The translations under genes were made by a program, and so were the position numbers. Below are positions 1 to 7,228 of a stretch of 12,350 bases of DNA, piece by piece. Location of the stretch: NCBI GenBank assembly GCA_020852155.1, contig JADZBJ010000273.1, positions 1 to 12,350 on the forward strand, read 5' to 3'. Each line of letters begins with the position of its first letter. Position 1 is the stretch's first letter. This stretch comes from Saprospiraceae bacterium. Its GTDB lineage: Bacteria > Bacteroidota > Bacteroidia > Chitinophagales > Saprospiraceae. Below the pieces are notes generated by a model. It was not told the origin of the DNA, did not search any database, and worked only from the letters and a program-made list of their open reading frames with translations.

Positions 1-436
1 AGCCCTGAATATTGAAAATCGGCGTTTTTAACTCGTGCGACACATCACCAATGAAGCGGCGGCGATAAGTGGCCAGGCGTTCGAGGGCTTCTAATTCCCG
101 GTCGTGTTCGTCGGCCCACTCGCCTACTTCTTTTTCGACATCCTCCAGGATATTCTGGCCCATATCAAGGCGTTCGGCACGAAAATCCGTAGGCAGTTTA
201 TGCCGGTGTATAATCTTGTAAATCAGTTTAATACGCCTGAAAATGTAATATCGAATCAGGAAAAAATTGGCGGCGTAGGCGCCTGCGAAAAACAGCCCGA
301 GCAGCATGAGTAAATCAGCCCAATAGACTGTCAGGCGGCCGGCGGCCATCAATAGCAGGGCCAATAGTCCGGCGGAGGCGACGGCGATGGCCGAAATGAT
401 GACCGAGATTTGCTGTGGCGTTTGATTCTTGAACAC
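1..436 (-). CDS. Sensor histidine kinase, PhoR-like (N-terminal part; rest lies beyond the left edge)
   Basis: This is the membrane-bound kinase of the two-component pair whose regulator lies just upstream on the same strand. Reading the minus strand gives two hydrophobic helices at about residues 9-31 and 37-60, joined by only a few polar residues, so there is almost no extracytoplasmic sensing domain. A charged, probably coiled linker follows (about 62-125). Then comes the HisKA dimerisation helix with the H-box FIGDVSHELKTP; the phosphoacceptor His codon is at 35-37, residue 134 from the start used here. The ATP-binding domain would be off the window. The start is uncertain. GTG at 436 gives a protein that opens directly into the first helix (residues FKNQTPQQ follow the start). 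An in-frame TTG at 505, preceded by an AGAGGG purine run, would add 23 residues and leave a 22-base gap to the regulator. There is no in-frame ATG before the first helix. The kinase family is certain; the signal sensed is unknown. Confidence 0.88.
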   Translation of the reverse strand, partial: MFKNQTPQQISVIISAIAVASAGLLALLLMAAGRLTVYWADLLMLLGLFFAGAYAANFFLIRYYIFRRIKLIYKIIHRHKLPTDFRAERLDMGQNILEDVEKEVGEWADEHDRELEALERLATYRRRFIGDVSHELKTPIFNIQG

Positions 437-527
437 GGAGGATACAGATTTCCGGCTTAAAAAGAGTCTGGTATTAGAGGCCGAAGGTAAAAGGTAAATT
501 TTCAAAAAACGCCCTCTTAAGCCGTTC

Positions 528-1220
528 CTAAAAATCGAATTTATACCCGATGCCCTTCATGGTTTTGATGTACTGTTCGCCGATGCGTTCGCGCAACTTG
601 CGGATGTGTACGTCAATAGTTCTGTTGCCAACGATAACGTCATTGCCCCAGATTTTATCGAAAATTTCCTCGCGGGTAAACACACGCCCGGGGCGCGAAG
701 CCAGCAACCACAATATTTCAAATTCTTTTCGAGGTAATTCGATGGGGTTTTCGTCTTTGAAAACCAATACTTTACTTTTGTCTATCACCAGATTATCCAA
801 CTGAATAACAGGTTGCTCTTCATCAGACGACCGTGCGCTGCGAAGCAACAAGGCAGCAATACGGCTCATCAGTACGCGGGGCTTGATGGGCTTCGTGATG
901 TAATCATCGCCGCCGACATCGAGTGCTGCAATCTGGGTAAAATCCTCGTCGCGGGCAGTCAGGAATGCAATGGGCGTGTCCCGAAACTGTTTTTTTTCGC
1001 GCAGATTTCGGCAGGTTTCGACGCCGTCCATTTCAGGCATCATGATATCGAGCAGAATCAGGTGCGGATTTTCTTTTTCAGCGGCCTTAATGGCTTGTTT
1101 GCCATCGGCGGCCGTTGCCACCTGATACCCTTCTTTTTTGAGGTTGTATGTCAAAAATTCTAGAATATCCGGTTCGTCGTCAACGATTAATATCTTTTTC
1201 GGTGCGGCGTTTTCCTTCAT
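528..1220 (-). CDS. OmpR/PhoB-family DNA-binding response regulator
   Basis: This cytoplasmic transcription factor is activated by phosphotransfer from the kinase encoded downstream. The 230 residues show a complete receiver domain (about 8-125). It has the acidic pocket D14/D15, the phosphoacceptor D58 in LLDIMMPEMDG, the switch threonine T88 in FLTAR and the conserved lysine K110 in TKP. A winged-helix DNA-binding domain follows (about 137-229). Its recognisable stretches are ELPRKEFEILWLLASRPG, FTREEIFDKIWG and TIDVHIRKLRERIG, and it ends in the GIGYKFDF wing. Length and architecture are standard for the PhoB/OmpR class. ATG at 1220 is the natural start, because the receiver domain begins a few residues in. 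The gene is first in a two-gene operon with the kinase, and a promoter-like -7 element lies about 30 bases upstream. A PhoB-like role in phosphate control is possible, but nothing here shows it, so no symbol is given. Confidence 0.97.
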   Translation of the reverse strand: MKENAAPKKILIVDDEPDILEFLTYNLKKEGYQVATAADGKQAIKAAEKENPHLILLDIMMPEMDGVETCRNLREKKQFRDTPIAFLTARDEDFTQIAALDVGGDDYITKPIKPRVLMSRIAALLLRSARSSDEEQPVIQLDNLVIDKSKVLVFKDENPIELPRKEFEILWLLASRPGRVFTREEIFDKIWGNDVIVGNRTIDVHIRKLRERIGEQYIKTMKGIGYKFDF

Positions 1221-1578
1221 GTGTGGATGTCAGGCATCAAATTTTTGCCAAAGGTAAACCGAAGGTATTGCCATCGCTCGTTTATTGACTATTAAGTAAA
1301 TATGAATTTTTTCGCGACAAGTACTCAGTCAGAAGAAATCAGGGTGGAAGGTGGACGGCTTTTTACACACTTCAGTAGAAAATCCGGCTCCGGCACTGTG
1401 TGCTGCTGTCGATTTGCTATTTTTGCGGCGCTTTAACCATAGTTTATACCCGGATTAAAGTGATTTTGAAGATATGCAGGATTGATTTTCCTGATTTTCA
1501 AGGATTTACAGACACGAGTCGTTCAAAACTACTTTGGGTTGACTATTCACCATCTCACTTTTCAAAGACAACTACAAT
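1221..1578. other. 358-base intergenic region between the two-component operon and aldolase
   Basis: This divergent gap must hold promoters for both flanking genes. The minus-strand side has the TACCTTTG element at 1249-1256. On the plus side I find no good TAnnTTTG match; TACTTTG at 1530-1536 is one base short in its spacer. Around 1477-1506 there is a short repetitive stretch with GATTTTC at 1484-1490 and 1493-1499, followed by GGATTT. It resembles degenerate intergenic repeat sequence rather than coding DNA. An open frame with a GTG start spans 1400-1582 and overlaps the aldolase ATG as ATGA. It has no recognisable domain and is not called as a gene. Confidence 0.5.
1249..1256 (-). promoter_or_regulatory. 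Putative Bacteroidota -7 promoter element for the two-component operon
   Basis: On the minus strand the 8-mer TACCTTTG matches the Bacteroidota sigma-factor -7 consensus TAnnTTTG. It lies 28 bases upstream of the regulator's ATG, which would give a leader of roughly 20-25 bases. I see no TTG at the expected -33 distance, so only one of the two consensus boxes is present. The same 8-mer recurs upstream of the Omp85 gene at 9666. Confidence 0.45.
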
Positions 1579-2649
1579 ATGAGCCGTTTTCGCCCGGGAG
1601 TCCTGCACGGACAGGAAGTAACCGACCTTCTCAACTACGCCAATGAAAACAACTTCGCATTACCTGCGGTCAACGTCATCAGCACCGGCACCGTAAATGC
1701 TGTACTCGAAACGGCTGCTGCTGTAAAAAGTCCGGTCATCATTCAGTTTTCTAACGGTGGCGCTGCATTTTTTGCCGGCAAAGGTTTGTCAAACGACGCT
1801 CAAAAAGCGGCCATCGCCGGGGGCATTTCCGGCGCTCAACACGTACACGCTATGGCCGAGGCTTATGGCGTTCCGACTATCCTGCACACCGACCACTGCG
1901 CCCTGAATATCATTCCATGGGTGGATGGCCTGCTGGATGCCGGTGAAAAATTCTACGAAAAAAACGGCTTCCCGCTCTATTCCAGCCACATGCTTGACCT
2001 GTCGGAAGAGCCGCTGCACGAAAACATCGAAATTTCAGCCAAATACCTTAGCCGTATGGCTAAAATGGGCATGACACTCGAAATCGAACTCGGCGTTACA
2101 GGCGGTGAAGAAGACGGCGTTGACAATACAGATGTGGATTCAGCGCGCCTTTACACCCAACCTGACGAAGTGGCTTATGCTTACGAAGAACTGAAAAAAA
2201 TCAGCCCGAACTTCACCATCGCCGCCGCTTTCGGTAACGTTCACGGTGTTTACAAACCCGGCAACGTGAAATTGCAGCCTGTTATCCTGAAAAACTCGCA
2301 GGATTACATCCGCGAAAAATTCGGACTTTCCTCCAAAACGCCTGTAAACTTCGTTTTCCACGGCGGTTCAGGTTCAGCACAAAGTGAAATTCGCGAAGCC
2401 ATCGAATACGGCGCCATCAAAATGAACATTGACACCGACATGCAATGGGCATTTTGGGACGGCATTAAAAACTACTACGAAGCGAAAACAGGCTACTTGC
2501 AAGGTCAAATCGGCAACCCCGACGGCGACGACAAGCCAAACAAGAAATACTACGATCCGCGCGTTTGGTTGCGCGAAGGCGAAAAGACCTTCGTTACGCG
2601 ACTCAAACAAGCATTCGAAGACCTGAATTGCATCAACCGTAATGCGTAA
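1579..2649 (+). CDS. fbaA: Class II (zinc-dependent) fructose-bisphosphate aldolase
   Basis: The enzyme cleaves fructose 1,6-bisphosphate to dihydroxyacetone phosphate and glyceraldehyde 3-phosphate in glycolysis, and runs in reverse in gluconeogenesis, in the cytoplasm. The 356 residues match the length of the Escherichia coli-type class IIA enzyme (about 359). The active-site signatures are all visible. HTDHCA carries the catalytic D105 and zinc ligand H106. LEIELGVTGGEEDGVDN carries E170 and the acidic loop. GNVHGVY carries zinc ligand H222, and FHGGSGS carries H261 with the phosphate-binding glycine/serine loop. KMNIDTDMQW (281-290) forms the second phosphate/substrate site. ATG at 1579 is well placed; the N-terminal motif RPGVLHGQEV is typical of the family. 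The gene stands alone: the upstream gap is 358 bases and an inverted repeat follows 27 bases after the stop. The role assignment is secure; the symbol rests on similarity to the E. coli type. Confidence 0.98.
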   Translation: MSRFRPGVLHGQEVTDLLNYANENNFALPAVNVISTGTVNAVLETAAAVKSPVIIQFSNGGAAFFAGKGLSNDAQKAAIAGGISGAQHVHAMAEAYGVPTILHTDHCALNIIPWVDGLLDAGEKFYEKNGFPLYSSHMLDLSEEPLHENIEISAKYLSRMAKMGMTLEIELGVTGGEEDGVDNTDVDSARLYTQPDEVAYAYEELKKISPNFTIAAAFGNVHGVYKPGNVKLQPVILKNSQDYIREKFGLSSKTPVNFVFHGGSGSAQSEIREAIEYGAIKMNIDTDMQWAFWDGIKNYYEAKTGYLQGQIGNPDGDDKPNKKYYDPRVWLREGEKTFVTRLKQAFEDLNCINRNA

Positions 2650-2675
2650 TTGTTGAAGATTAAGTAATGTTAGCA

Positions 2676-2775
2676 ATGTTGTCATCCTGAACGAAGTGAA
2701 GGATCTGGTTAAACAGTTGTGAGTATTATCACTTCGTGGGTAGCAGTTCCTTCACTTCGTTCAGGATGACAACAT
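2676..2775. repeat. Perfect 28-bp inverted repeat with 44-base spacer (REP-like element)
   Basis: The left arm at 2676-2703 (core GTCATCCTGAACGAAGTGAA) and the right arm at 2748-2775 are exact reverse complements over 28 bases. The spacer is 2704-2747. It contains another copy of part of the arm word, CACTTCGT, near 2730-2737. The element lies between aldolase and the peptidase, both on the plus strand. There is no T-tract after the right arm, so it is not a textbook intrinsic terminator, although its transcript could fold into a long hairpin. From general recall, the word CATCCTGAACGAAGTGAAGGA recurs in intergenic DNA of many Bacteroidota; I could not check that here. Confidence 0.93.
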
Positions 2776-2835
2776 GGTTAGCTTATCAGATAACCAACTC
2801 CTCCAAACCATTCTATCTATCAAAAACAGTATCAC

Positions 2836-4470
2836 ATGAGAATAACATTGTTGTTGCTCTGCGCCCTGTTCGCACAGGGTTTGTTGGCGCAAACAGACTC
2901 CACTTTCCAAAAGAAAAACAAAGTCCGGGATCCATACAAACCCGACTATGAATTGCCTGACCCGCGCCCGTTTGCTGAAAGCATCCGCGCAGAGGACGTC
3001 CGTCAACTGGTGACTTCGCTGGCAGGCGCAGAAATGCAGGGCCGCGAAACCGGCGAAGAAGGCCAGCGATTGGCTGCCGCTTATATCGCCAAGCAATTCA
3101 AAGACGCCGGATTACCCAAGGCCGGCGACCGTGACTACGAACAAAAAATTCAATTAGTCAAGGAAACCTGGAAAGACATTAGCCTTGAAGTAGAAGGCAA
3201 AGCCTTTAAAAATCGCACAGATTTCTACGTTTTCCCTTCCTATAACCCTGATTTGCCGCAGGCTAATTTCAAAGACATCGTTTTTGTCGGCTACGGCATT
3301 GACGACGCGAAATACTCCGACTATCGCAAGACCGATGTGGAAGGCAAAGCAGTCATTTTCTACGACGGCGAACCGCTGGACAACAACGGGCAATCCATCC
3401 TGACGGGCACCATCGTCAAATCTTCCTGGTCGCTCGACTGGAAAAAGAAGGTGGAAGTTGCCCAGAAAAAAGGCGCGAAGATGGTATTCATCATTGATAG
3501 CAAATTCGAGGAGAACATGAAAAATAACCGCAAGTTAATCAGCACTTACGGTTGGAAACCCATGTCGGAAGACGTTGAAAGCCGCGCCAACAAATTTATT
3601 CCAAACATTTTTGTTTCGCCAACAGTCGCCAATGCCATCCTGGGCAACAAAGCCGACAAGGCCGAAAATGCTATGGCGGCGTTGCGCGAAGGCGACAAGT
3701 TCAAGCCCGTCAAAGTAAAAGCCAAAATCGAGGTTCACCTCGACAAAGAACTGGAGCGCCTGGCTGGCTCCAACATTATCGGTTTTATCGAAGGTTCGGA
3801 TGAAAAACTGAAAAAAGAATATGTTTTCGTCACGGCTCACTACGATCACCTCGGCATGGCCGACAGCACGGTGATTTATCACGGCGCAGACGACAACGCA
3901 TCCGGCACTTCAGGGGTCATTGAAATTGCCCGCGCATTTGCGGAAGCCAAGAAGAAAGGCGTAGGCCCGAAACGCAGCGTGGTGTGTATGCTTGTCAGCG
4001 GCGAGGAAAAAGGCCTGTTAGGTTCGCGTTTTTATGTTGAATTTCCACTGTTTCCGCTCGACAAAACAGTGGTTGACATCAATATTGACATGATCGGCCG
4101 CGTGGATGATCGCCACCCGAACAATCCGAATTATATCTACGTCATCGGCGCTGACCGCCTGAGTTCCGAACTGCACGACATCAACGAGTACAACAACACG
4201 CAGTACACGAAACTCGATCTCGACTATAAATACAACGAGAAAGACGACCCGAACCGCTACTACGAGCGCAGCGACCACTACAACTTCGCTGAACGCGGCA
4301 TACCGGCTATTTTCTACTTCAACGGTACGCATGCCGATTATCACCGCCCGTCAGACACCGTCGAAAAAATCAATTTCGATGCCCTGGCCAAGCGCGCTCA
4401 ACTGGCATTCTACACGGCTTGGGATATCGCCAACCGCCCCCACAAATTGATCGTTGACAAGAAAAAATAA
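2836..4470 (+). CDS. Exported M28-family zinc aminopeptidase with PA-type insert
   Basis: This is a predicted extracytoplasmic metallopeptidase that removes N-terminal residues from peptides. Residues 1-18 form a signal peptide (RITLLLLCALFAQGLLAQ), with cleavage probable near A18. A region at about 145-275 looks like a PA-type insert (DIVFVGYGI and GKAVIFYDGEP, then AQKKGAKMVFIID). The catalytic M28 domain covers about 310-535. The five metal sites are all present: H335 in AHYDHLG, D352 in GADDNASG, the E390/E391 pair in SGEEKGLLGS (E390 as general base), D418 in INIDMIGR, and H503 in DYHRPSDT. The protein ends in DKKK with no visible type IX sorting domain, so a periplasmic or Sec-exported location is more likely than cell-surface attachment. 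ATG at 2836 opens directly into the signal peptide. The gene appears to be its own unit, with a repeat on each side. The true substrate is unknown. Confidence 0.95.
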   Translation: MRITLLLLCALFAQGLLAQTDSTFQKKNKVRDPYKPDYELPDPRPFAESIRAEDVRQLVTSLAGAEMQGRETGEEGQRLAAAYIAKQFKDAGLPKAGDRDYEQKIQLVKETWKDISLEVEGKAFKNRTDFYVFPSYNPDLPQANFKDIVFVGYGIDDAKYSDYRKTDVEGKAVIFYDGEPLDNNGQSILTGTIVKSSWSLDWKKKVEVAQKKGAKMVFIIDSKFEENMKNNRKLISTYGWKPMSEDVESRANKFIPNIFVSPTVANAILGNKADKAENAMAALREGDKFKPVKVKAKIEVHLDKELERLAGSNIIGFIEGSDEKLKKEYVFVTAHYDHLGMADSTVIYHGADDNASGTSGVIEIARAFAEAKKKGVGPKRSVVCMLVSGEEKGLLGSRFYVEFPLFPLDKTVVDINIDMIGRVDDRHPNNPNYIYVIGADRLSSELHDINEYNNTQYTKLDLDYKYNEKDDPNRYYERSDHYNFAERGIPAIFYFNGTHADYHRPSDTVEKINFDALAKRAQLAFYTAWDIANRPHKLIVDKKK

Positions 4471-4515
4471 AAAAACGATAAGGGTAGCAATCCTTCGATT
4501 TTTATAAGCGACCGC

Positions 4516-4575
4516 AAAAGACGCTAAAGACGCACAGTTTTGGAAATCAAAAACTTTGCGTCTTTAGCGTCTTTT
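4516..4575. terminator. Strong hairpin, candidate bidirectional intrinsic terminator or repeat
   Basis: The arms at 4516-4541 and 4550-4575 are complementary over 26 bases with one mismatch, around an 8-base loop (4542-4549). The first 19 bases, AAAAGACGCTAAAGACGCA, pair perfectly. The right arm runs into TTTTT at 4572-4576, and the left arm supplies the A-run on the other strand, so it could end transcription in either direction. It begins 45 bases after the M28 peptidase stop. Each arm also holds a direct repeat of GACGC, and this word resembles common Bacteroidota intergenic repeats. It may therefore be a repeat element doing a terminator's job. Confidence 0.75.
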
Positions 4576-4652
4576 TGGTTAAACTAAATCGCTCGTTTTG
4601 CTACTTATGAGACACCATCATTATCATATCATCACAGCATCACATCCATATT

Positions 4653-4928
4653 TTGAAGCGTTTTTTCAATTTCCTGCTCAATGAAGTCCTGAATCTGGCC
4701 GTGGGTTACCTGGCCGGCCTGACGGCTTCCAACCTGGTTTCACAGTTTTTTGTGCGCAGAAAACTCGGCAACCTCTGGGGCCTCGCCGCCAAACGCGAAG
4801 CGGTCAGCCGCGACGACTACGACTGGTTATTATTCATCGCCTCTTATGTGATTGGCCTGGTCGTGATGGTCAGCGTCAACTATATGATGAAACGACTGCG
4901 CGGGAAGAACGAAGGGGTGAATGCGTGA
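4653..4928 (+). CDS. Small two-helix membrane protein of unknown function (TTG start)
   Basis: I do not recognise this 91-residue protein. It has two hydrophobic segments, about 11-33 (VLNLAVGYLAGLTASNLV is the core) and about 58-80 (WLLFIASYVIGLVVMVSVNY). They are joined by a polar, charged loop that includes RRKLGNLWGLAAKREAVSRDDYD. The tail is basic (KRLRGKN). A small inner-membrane hairpin with both ends cytoplasmic is the simplest topology. The start is unusual: the frame has no ATG before the second helix, and the reading frame is closed by a stop at 4608-4610. TTG at 4653, followed by the typical KRFFNFLL, is the best choice. No Shine-Dalgarno is visible. Clean amphipathic organisation and lack of stops support a real gene. 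It sits alone between two palindromic repeats, so context gives no function. Confidence 0.7.
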   Translation: MKRFFNFLLNEVLNLAVGYLAGLTASNLVSQFFVRRKLGNLWGLAAKREAVSRDDYDWLLFIASYVIGLVVMVSVNYMMKRLRGKNEGVNA

Positions 4929-4937
4929 GTGGAGTAG

Positions 4938-5061
4938 GTTGGTTATTTGTTGAACTGGTTATTTATGTAGTCGGTTATTTGGTTATTTGAAAAATAAATA
5001 TCAACTCAACAAATAACCAGTTCCACAAATAACCAAATAACCAACTCAACAAATAACCAAC
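4938..5061. repeat. Palindromic array: four GGTTATTT units facing four AAATAACC units
   Basis: GGTTATTT occurs at 4941, 4957, 4973 and 4981. Its reverse complement AAATAACC occurs at 5011, 5027, 5035 and 5051. Spacings are 16, 16 and 8 on the left and 16, 8 and 16 on the right, so the basic unit is 16 bases (GGTTATTTGTTGAACT) with 8-base half units. The outer 27 bases of each side are complementary apart from two positions that would form G-U pairs on one strand. The array lies between convergent genes. It starts 10 bases after the small membrane protein and ends 4 bases before the stop of the beta-barrel gene. A transcript from either side would fold into a long hairpin, so it could serve as a shared terminator. 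Confidence 0.92.
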
Positions 5062-5065
5062 TTCC

Positions 5066-7033
5066 TCACTGCCCCCTGATACCGATTGGCGGCCCACCCG
5101 AACCGGAACCGGATGGAGCGCCGCCCGGCGCGCTGTCTTGCCCTTGCTGATTGCGATCTATAAAACGCCAGCCAATGCCCAGGCGAATAGCGCCAAATTG
5201 TTGCGGCATATAAGCCGTATGATACATGACTTTAGTATCATCCAGCAAGGTGTTCAGGTTGTCGTACCTGAAAAAGAATCTGAAATTTTTGATCTTGAAA
5301 CTCGCAAAAGCATCCACCCACGGATAGGCTTTGGCCTTTAGACTGTCCTGCAGGTAAAATTGCCCGGTGACAGGTTGCCACGCATCCGGCCTGAAGTCGG
5401 CATTCATCCGAAAATCGAGGCCCATTTCCAGTTGCATCCGTTTTTTAAATACCCTGCCTGAAAAATACAGGCTGTTCTGCGACATCCACTGTGGCAGGCG
5501 CAACACATCATCCAGTCGGTTGGATTGCTGCACGGCGATGGTATTATCCAGACGCAGCGCCCGCCAGCGCAAATTTTCCTGAAAAATCAACTGCGCGATT
5601 TGCACCGGCGACGAAGTTTGGGCAGCGCGGGCCTGTTGGTCAAAATACAGGTAATTATTGATCAAATGCGTGCGGAGCGTTGCCGAAAAACCCCATTTGG
5701 GCAAAGAAAGTCGGCCCCAAAGCGCATTTTCAATGGGCTTTTTAAAATCATTTTGCCAAAGCGCCTGCTCCGTGACGAACAAACGATAAGACATCAACGA
5801 CGGCGGGGCAATCTGACTTTGCAGTCCCGCACTCAGGCGCGCCCATTGACCCAGCCCTAATTCGATGTCAGCCTTCAGGCGATACTCGCCGAAATTAGCC
5901 AGCAAACCCAATGCACCTTCGCCGCGCAACCGGAAGGTTTCAGAAAAACTCAAACCGACCTGGCCGGTAGCAAACAGGTTATAGAAAGTCGTGTCGGTCG
6001 GCTCCTGTTGTAAATGAATGTAACTGTGCGACAACCCGGCGGCCAGCAAATCCGAGTTTTTGCCGGATTTACTTTGTCGAAAAGTCGTGAGCGACACGGC
6101 GTTGTCCCAGCGGACGCTTTCAAAATACTGGCGCACACCGCGCGTGTCGGTCAGGAAGTTTTCAAAAAACGCAGCGTCTGCCGAAGGTGTAGCGTCAGTA
6201 AATTTAAAATTTTCAGCCAGTCGCTGAGCCGTATGCGTCAGGCGCAACAGTCGCCCGCCGTCGCCTTTTTTCCCGGCAATACGGAAATGCTGCGTCAGGT
6301 ACCAGCTTTGGTCGCCAAGGCGTGATTTGGCTTTATATTCCGGCAGTTGAATGGTTGCTGCTATCGGACCGCCAAATTGCCCTTGCCCGAATACGGTATC
6401 TGTTACAATCCCGCCGTTTTCGTTTTGCCGGAAGGTATTTTTATTGAACACCAAAAAGCCTTCATAACGACGCCCCAACGGCACCCAAATACCGACAGAA
6501 AGCAGGTTGTGTTTGGTGCGCTGGTATTGATATTGGCCTAAATAATTGAACGAACGATAGTCGAGCGCGACCACTGTGCCTTTTTCAAATGTCCTGGAAA
6601 AATTGGCCCGCACCAGGTTTTCCTCCTGATTTCGACCTTGCGAAAAAAAGACATCGCTGAAGGAGCGGCTGTTTTTGTAGTATCGAAGCGCTTCCGGACG
6701 AAGTCTGTACGCGTCGAACTGTTCCATGCCACTGCGATAACCCTGGTGTGGCAGCACATCGAATAACAGCGGGCGCGCCGCCGAACCAACATTGCCGAGA
6801 TTTCCCCATTCAGGCTGTTGTCGCCTGACAGGGTCGTAAGTTCTGAATCGGCTATCCGGCAAGGTGTCTATATCGGGCGTGCTGATTTCAGGGGTGGCCG
6901 AAAGTGTGTATTCCAGGTGAGTAGAATCATTCAGCGGAGGCACAGGAAACCCGCCCGGCGTTCCGGGAGTCTGGGCTGTTGAGACAACAGCGGCACAACA
7001 AAATACAATAACAAAAGGAATAATCAGGCGCAT
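5066..7033 (-). CDS. Putative outer-membrane beta-barrel porin (Porin_10-like)
   Basis: This is a 655-residue predicted outer-membrane protein. ATG at 7033 opens directly into a signal peptide (RLIIPFVIVFCCAAVVSTAQ); the frame stays open upstream to a TTG at 7135, but that would bury the signal peptide. A proline-rich linker follows the cleavage site (TPGTPGGFPVPP). The rest alternates short aromatic-rich strands with polar turns, as in a barrel. The segment around YYKNSRSFSDVFFSQGRNQE, with NFSRTFEKGTVVALDYRSFN after it, resembles the Bacteroidota putative-porin family Pfam Porin_10; I judged this by pattern only. The last strand-like piece, FGAIRLGIGWRFIDRN, is followed by about 25 residues rich in Gly, Pro and Ser, an unusual end for a barrel. 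The gene diverges from the ABC exporter across 195 bases and converges on the palindromic array. Substrate is unknown. Confidence 0.82.
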   Translation of the reverse strand: MRLIIPFVIVFCCAAVVSTAQTPGTPGGFPVPPLNDSTHLEYTLSATPEISTPDIDTLPDSRFRTYDPVRRQQPEWGNLGNVGSAARPLLFDVLPHQGYRSGMEQFDAYRLRPEALRYYKNSRSFSDVFFSQGRNQEENLVRANFSRTFEKGTVVALDYRSFNYLGQYQYQRTKHNLLSVGIWVPLGRRYEGFLVFNKNTFRQNENGGIVTDTVFGQGQFGGPIAATIQLPEYKAKSRLGDQSWYLTQHFRIAGKKGDGGRLLRLTHTAQRLAENFKFTDATPSADAAFFENFLTDTRGVRQYFESVRWDNAVSLTTFRQSKSGKNSDLLAAGLSHSYIHLQQEPTDTTFYNLFATGQVGLSFSETFRLRGEGALGLLANFGEYRLKADIELGLGQWARLSAGLQSQIAPPSLMSYRLFVTEQALWQNDFKKPIENALWGRLSLPKWGFSATLRTHLINNYLYFDQQARAAQTSSPVQIAQLIFQENLRWRALRLDNTIAVQQSNRLDDVLRLPQWMSQNSLYFSGRVFKKRMQLEMGLDFRMNADFRPDAWQPVTGQFYLQDSLKAKAYPWVDAFASFKIKNFRFFFRYDNLNTLLDDTKVMYHTAYMPQQFGAIRLGIGWRFIDRNQQGQDSAPGGAPSGSGSGGPPIGIRGQ

Positions 7034-7228
7034 AACGGGTGCAAAGGAAACATTCAAACGCCTATCCTTGAATATCTGTGACCCGGATTCCTGTTTTTTT
7101 CTGAATGTAGGTTGGTCGTCAGATTTAAACTTCAAATCATTCAGGAGATACTTTTAGCCGAAAAACAAAGGTCATTCAACGATGTTGTACTGATTTTCGG
7201 GGCCATTCTCTCAGCCAATTCAAATTTC

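Noticed and set aside
1400..1582. 60-residue open frame with GTG start overlapping the aldolase ATG as ATGA
   Set aside because: No recognisable domain, composition unlike neighbouring genes, and it contains repeat-like sequence around 1477-1506. The stop/start overlap alone is weak evidence for coupling.
4938..5061. CRISPR-like array
   Set aside because: Units are 8-16 bases and partly adjacent, half are inverted, there are no unique spacers of 25-40 bases, and no cas genes are nearby.
7034..7135. N-terminal extension of the porin-like gene to a TTG
   Set aside because: It would place 34 polar residues before an otherwise standard signal peptide; ATG at 7033 is better.
7112..7228. N-terminal extension of the ABC ATPase in the same open frame
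   Set aside because: It adds 39 residues before a start that already aligns with the ABC family, and it runs into the divergent gene's upstream region.
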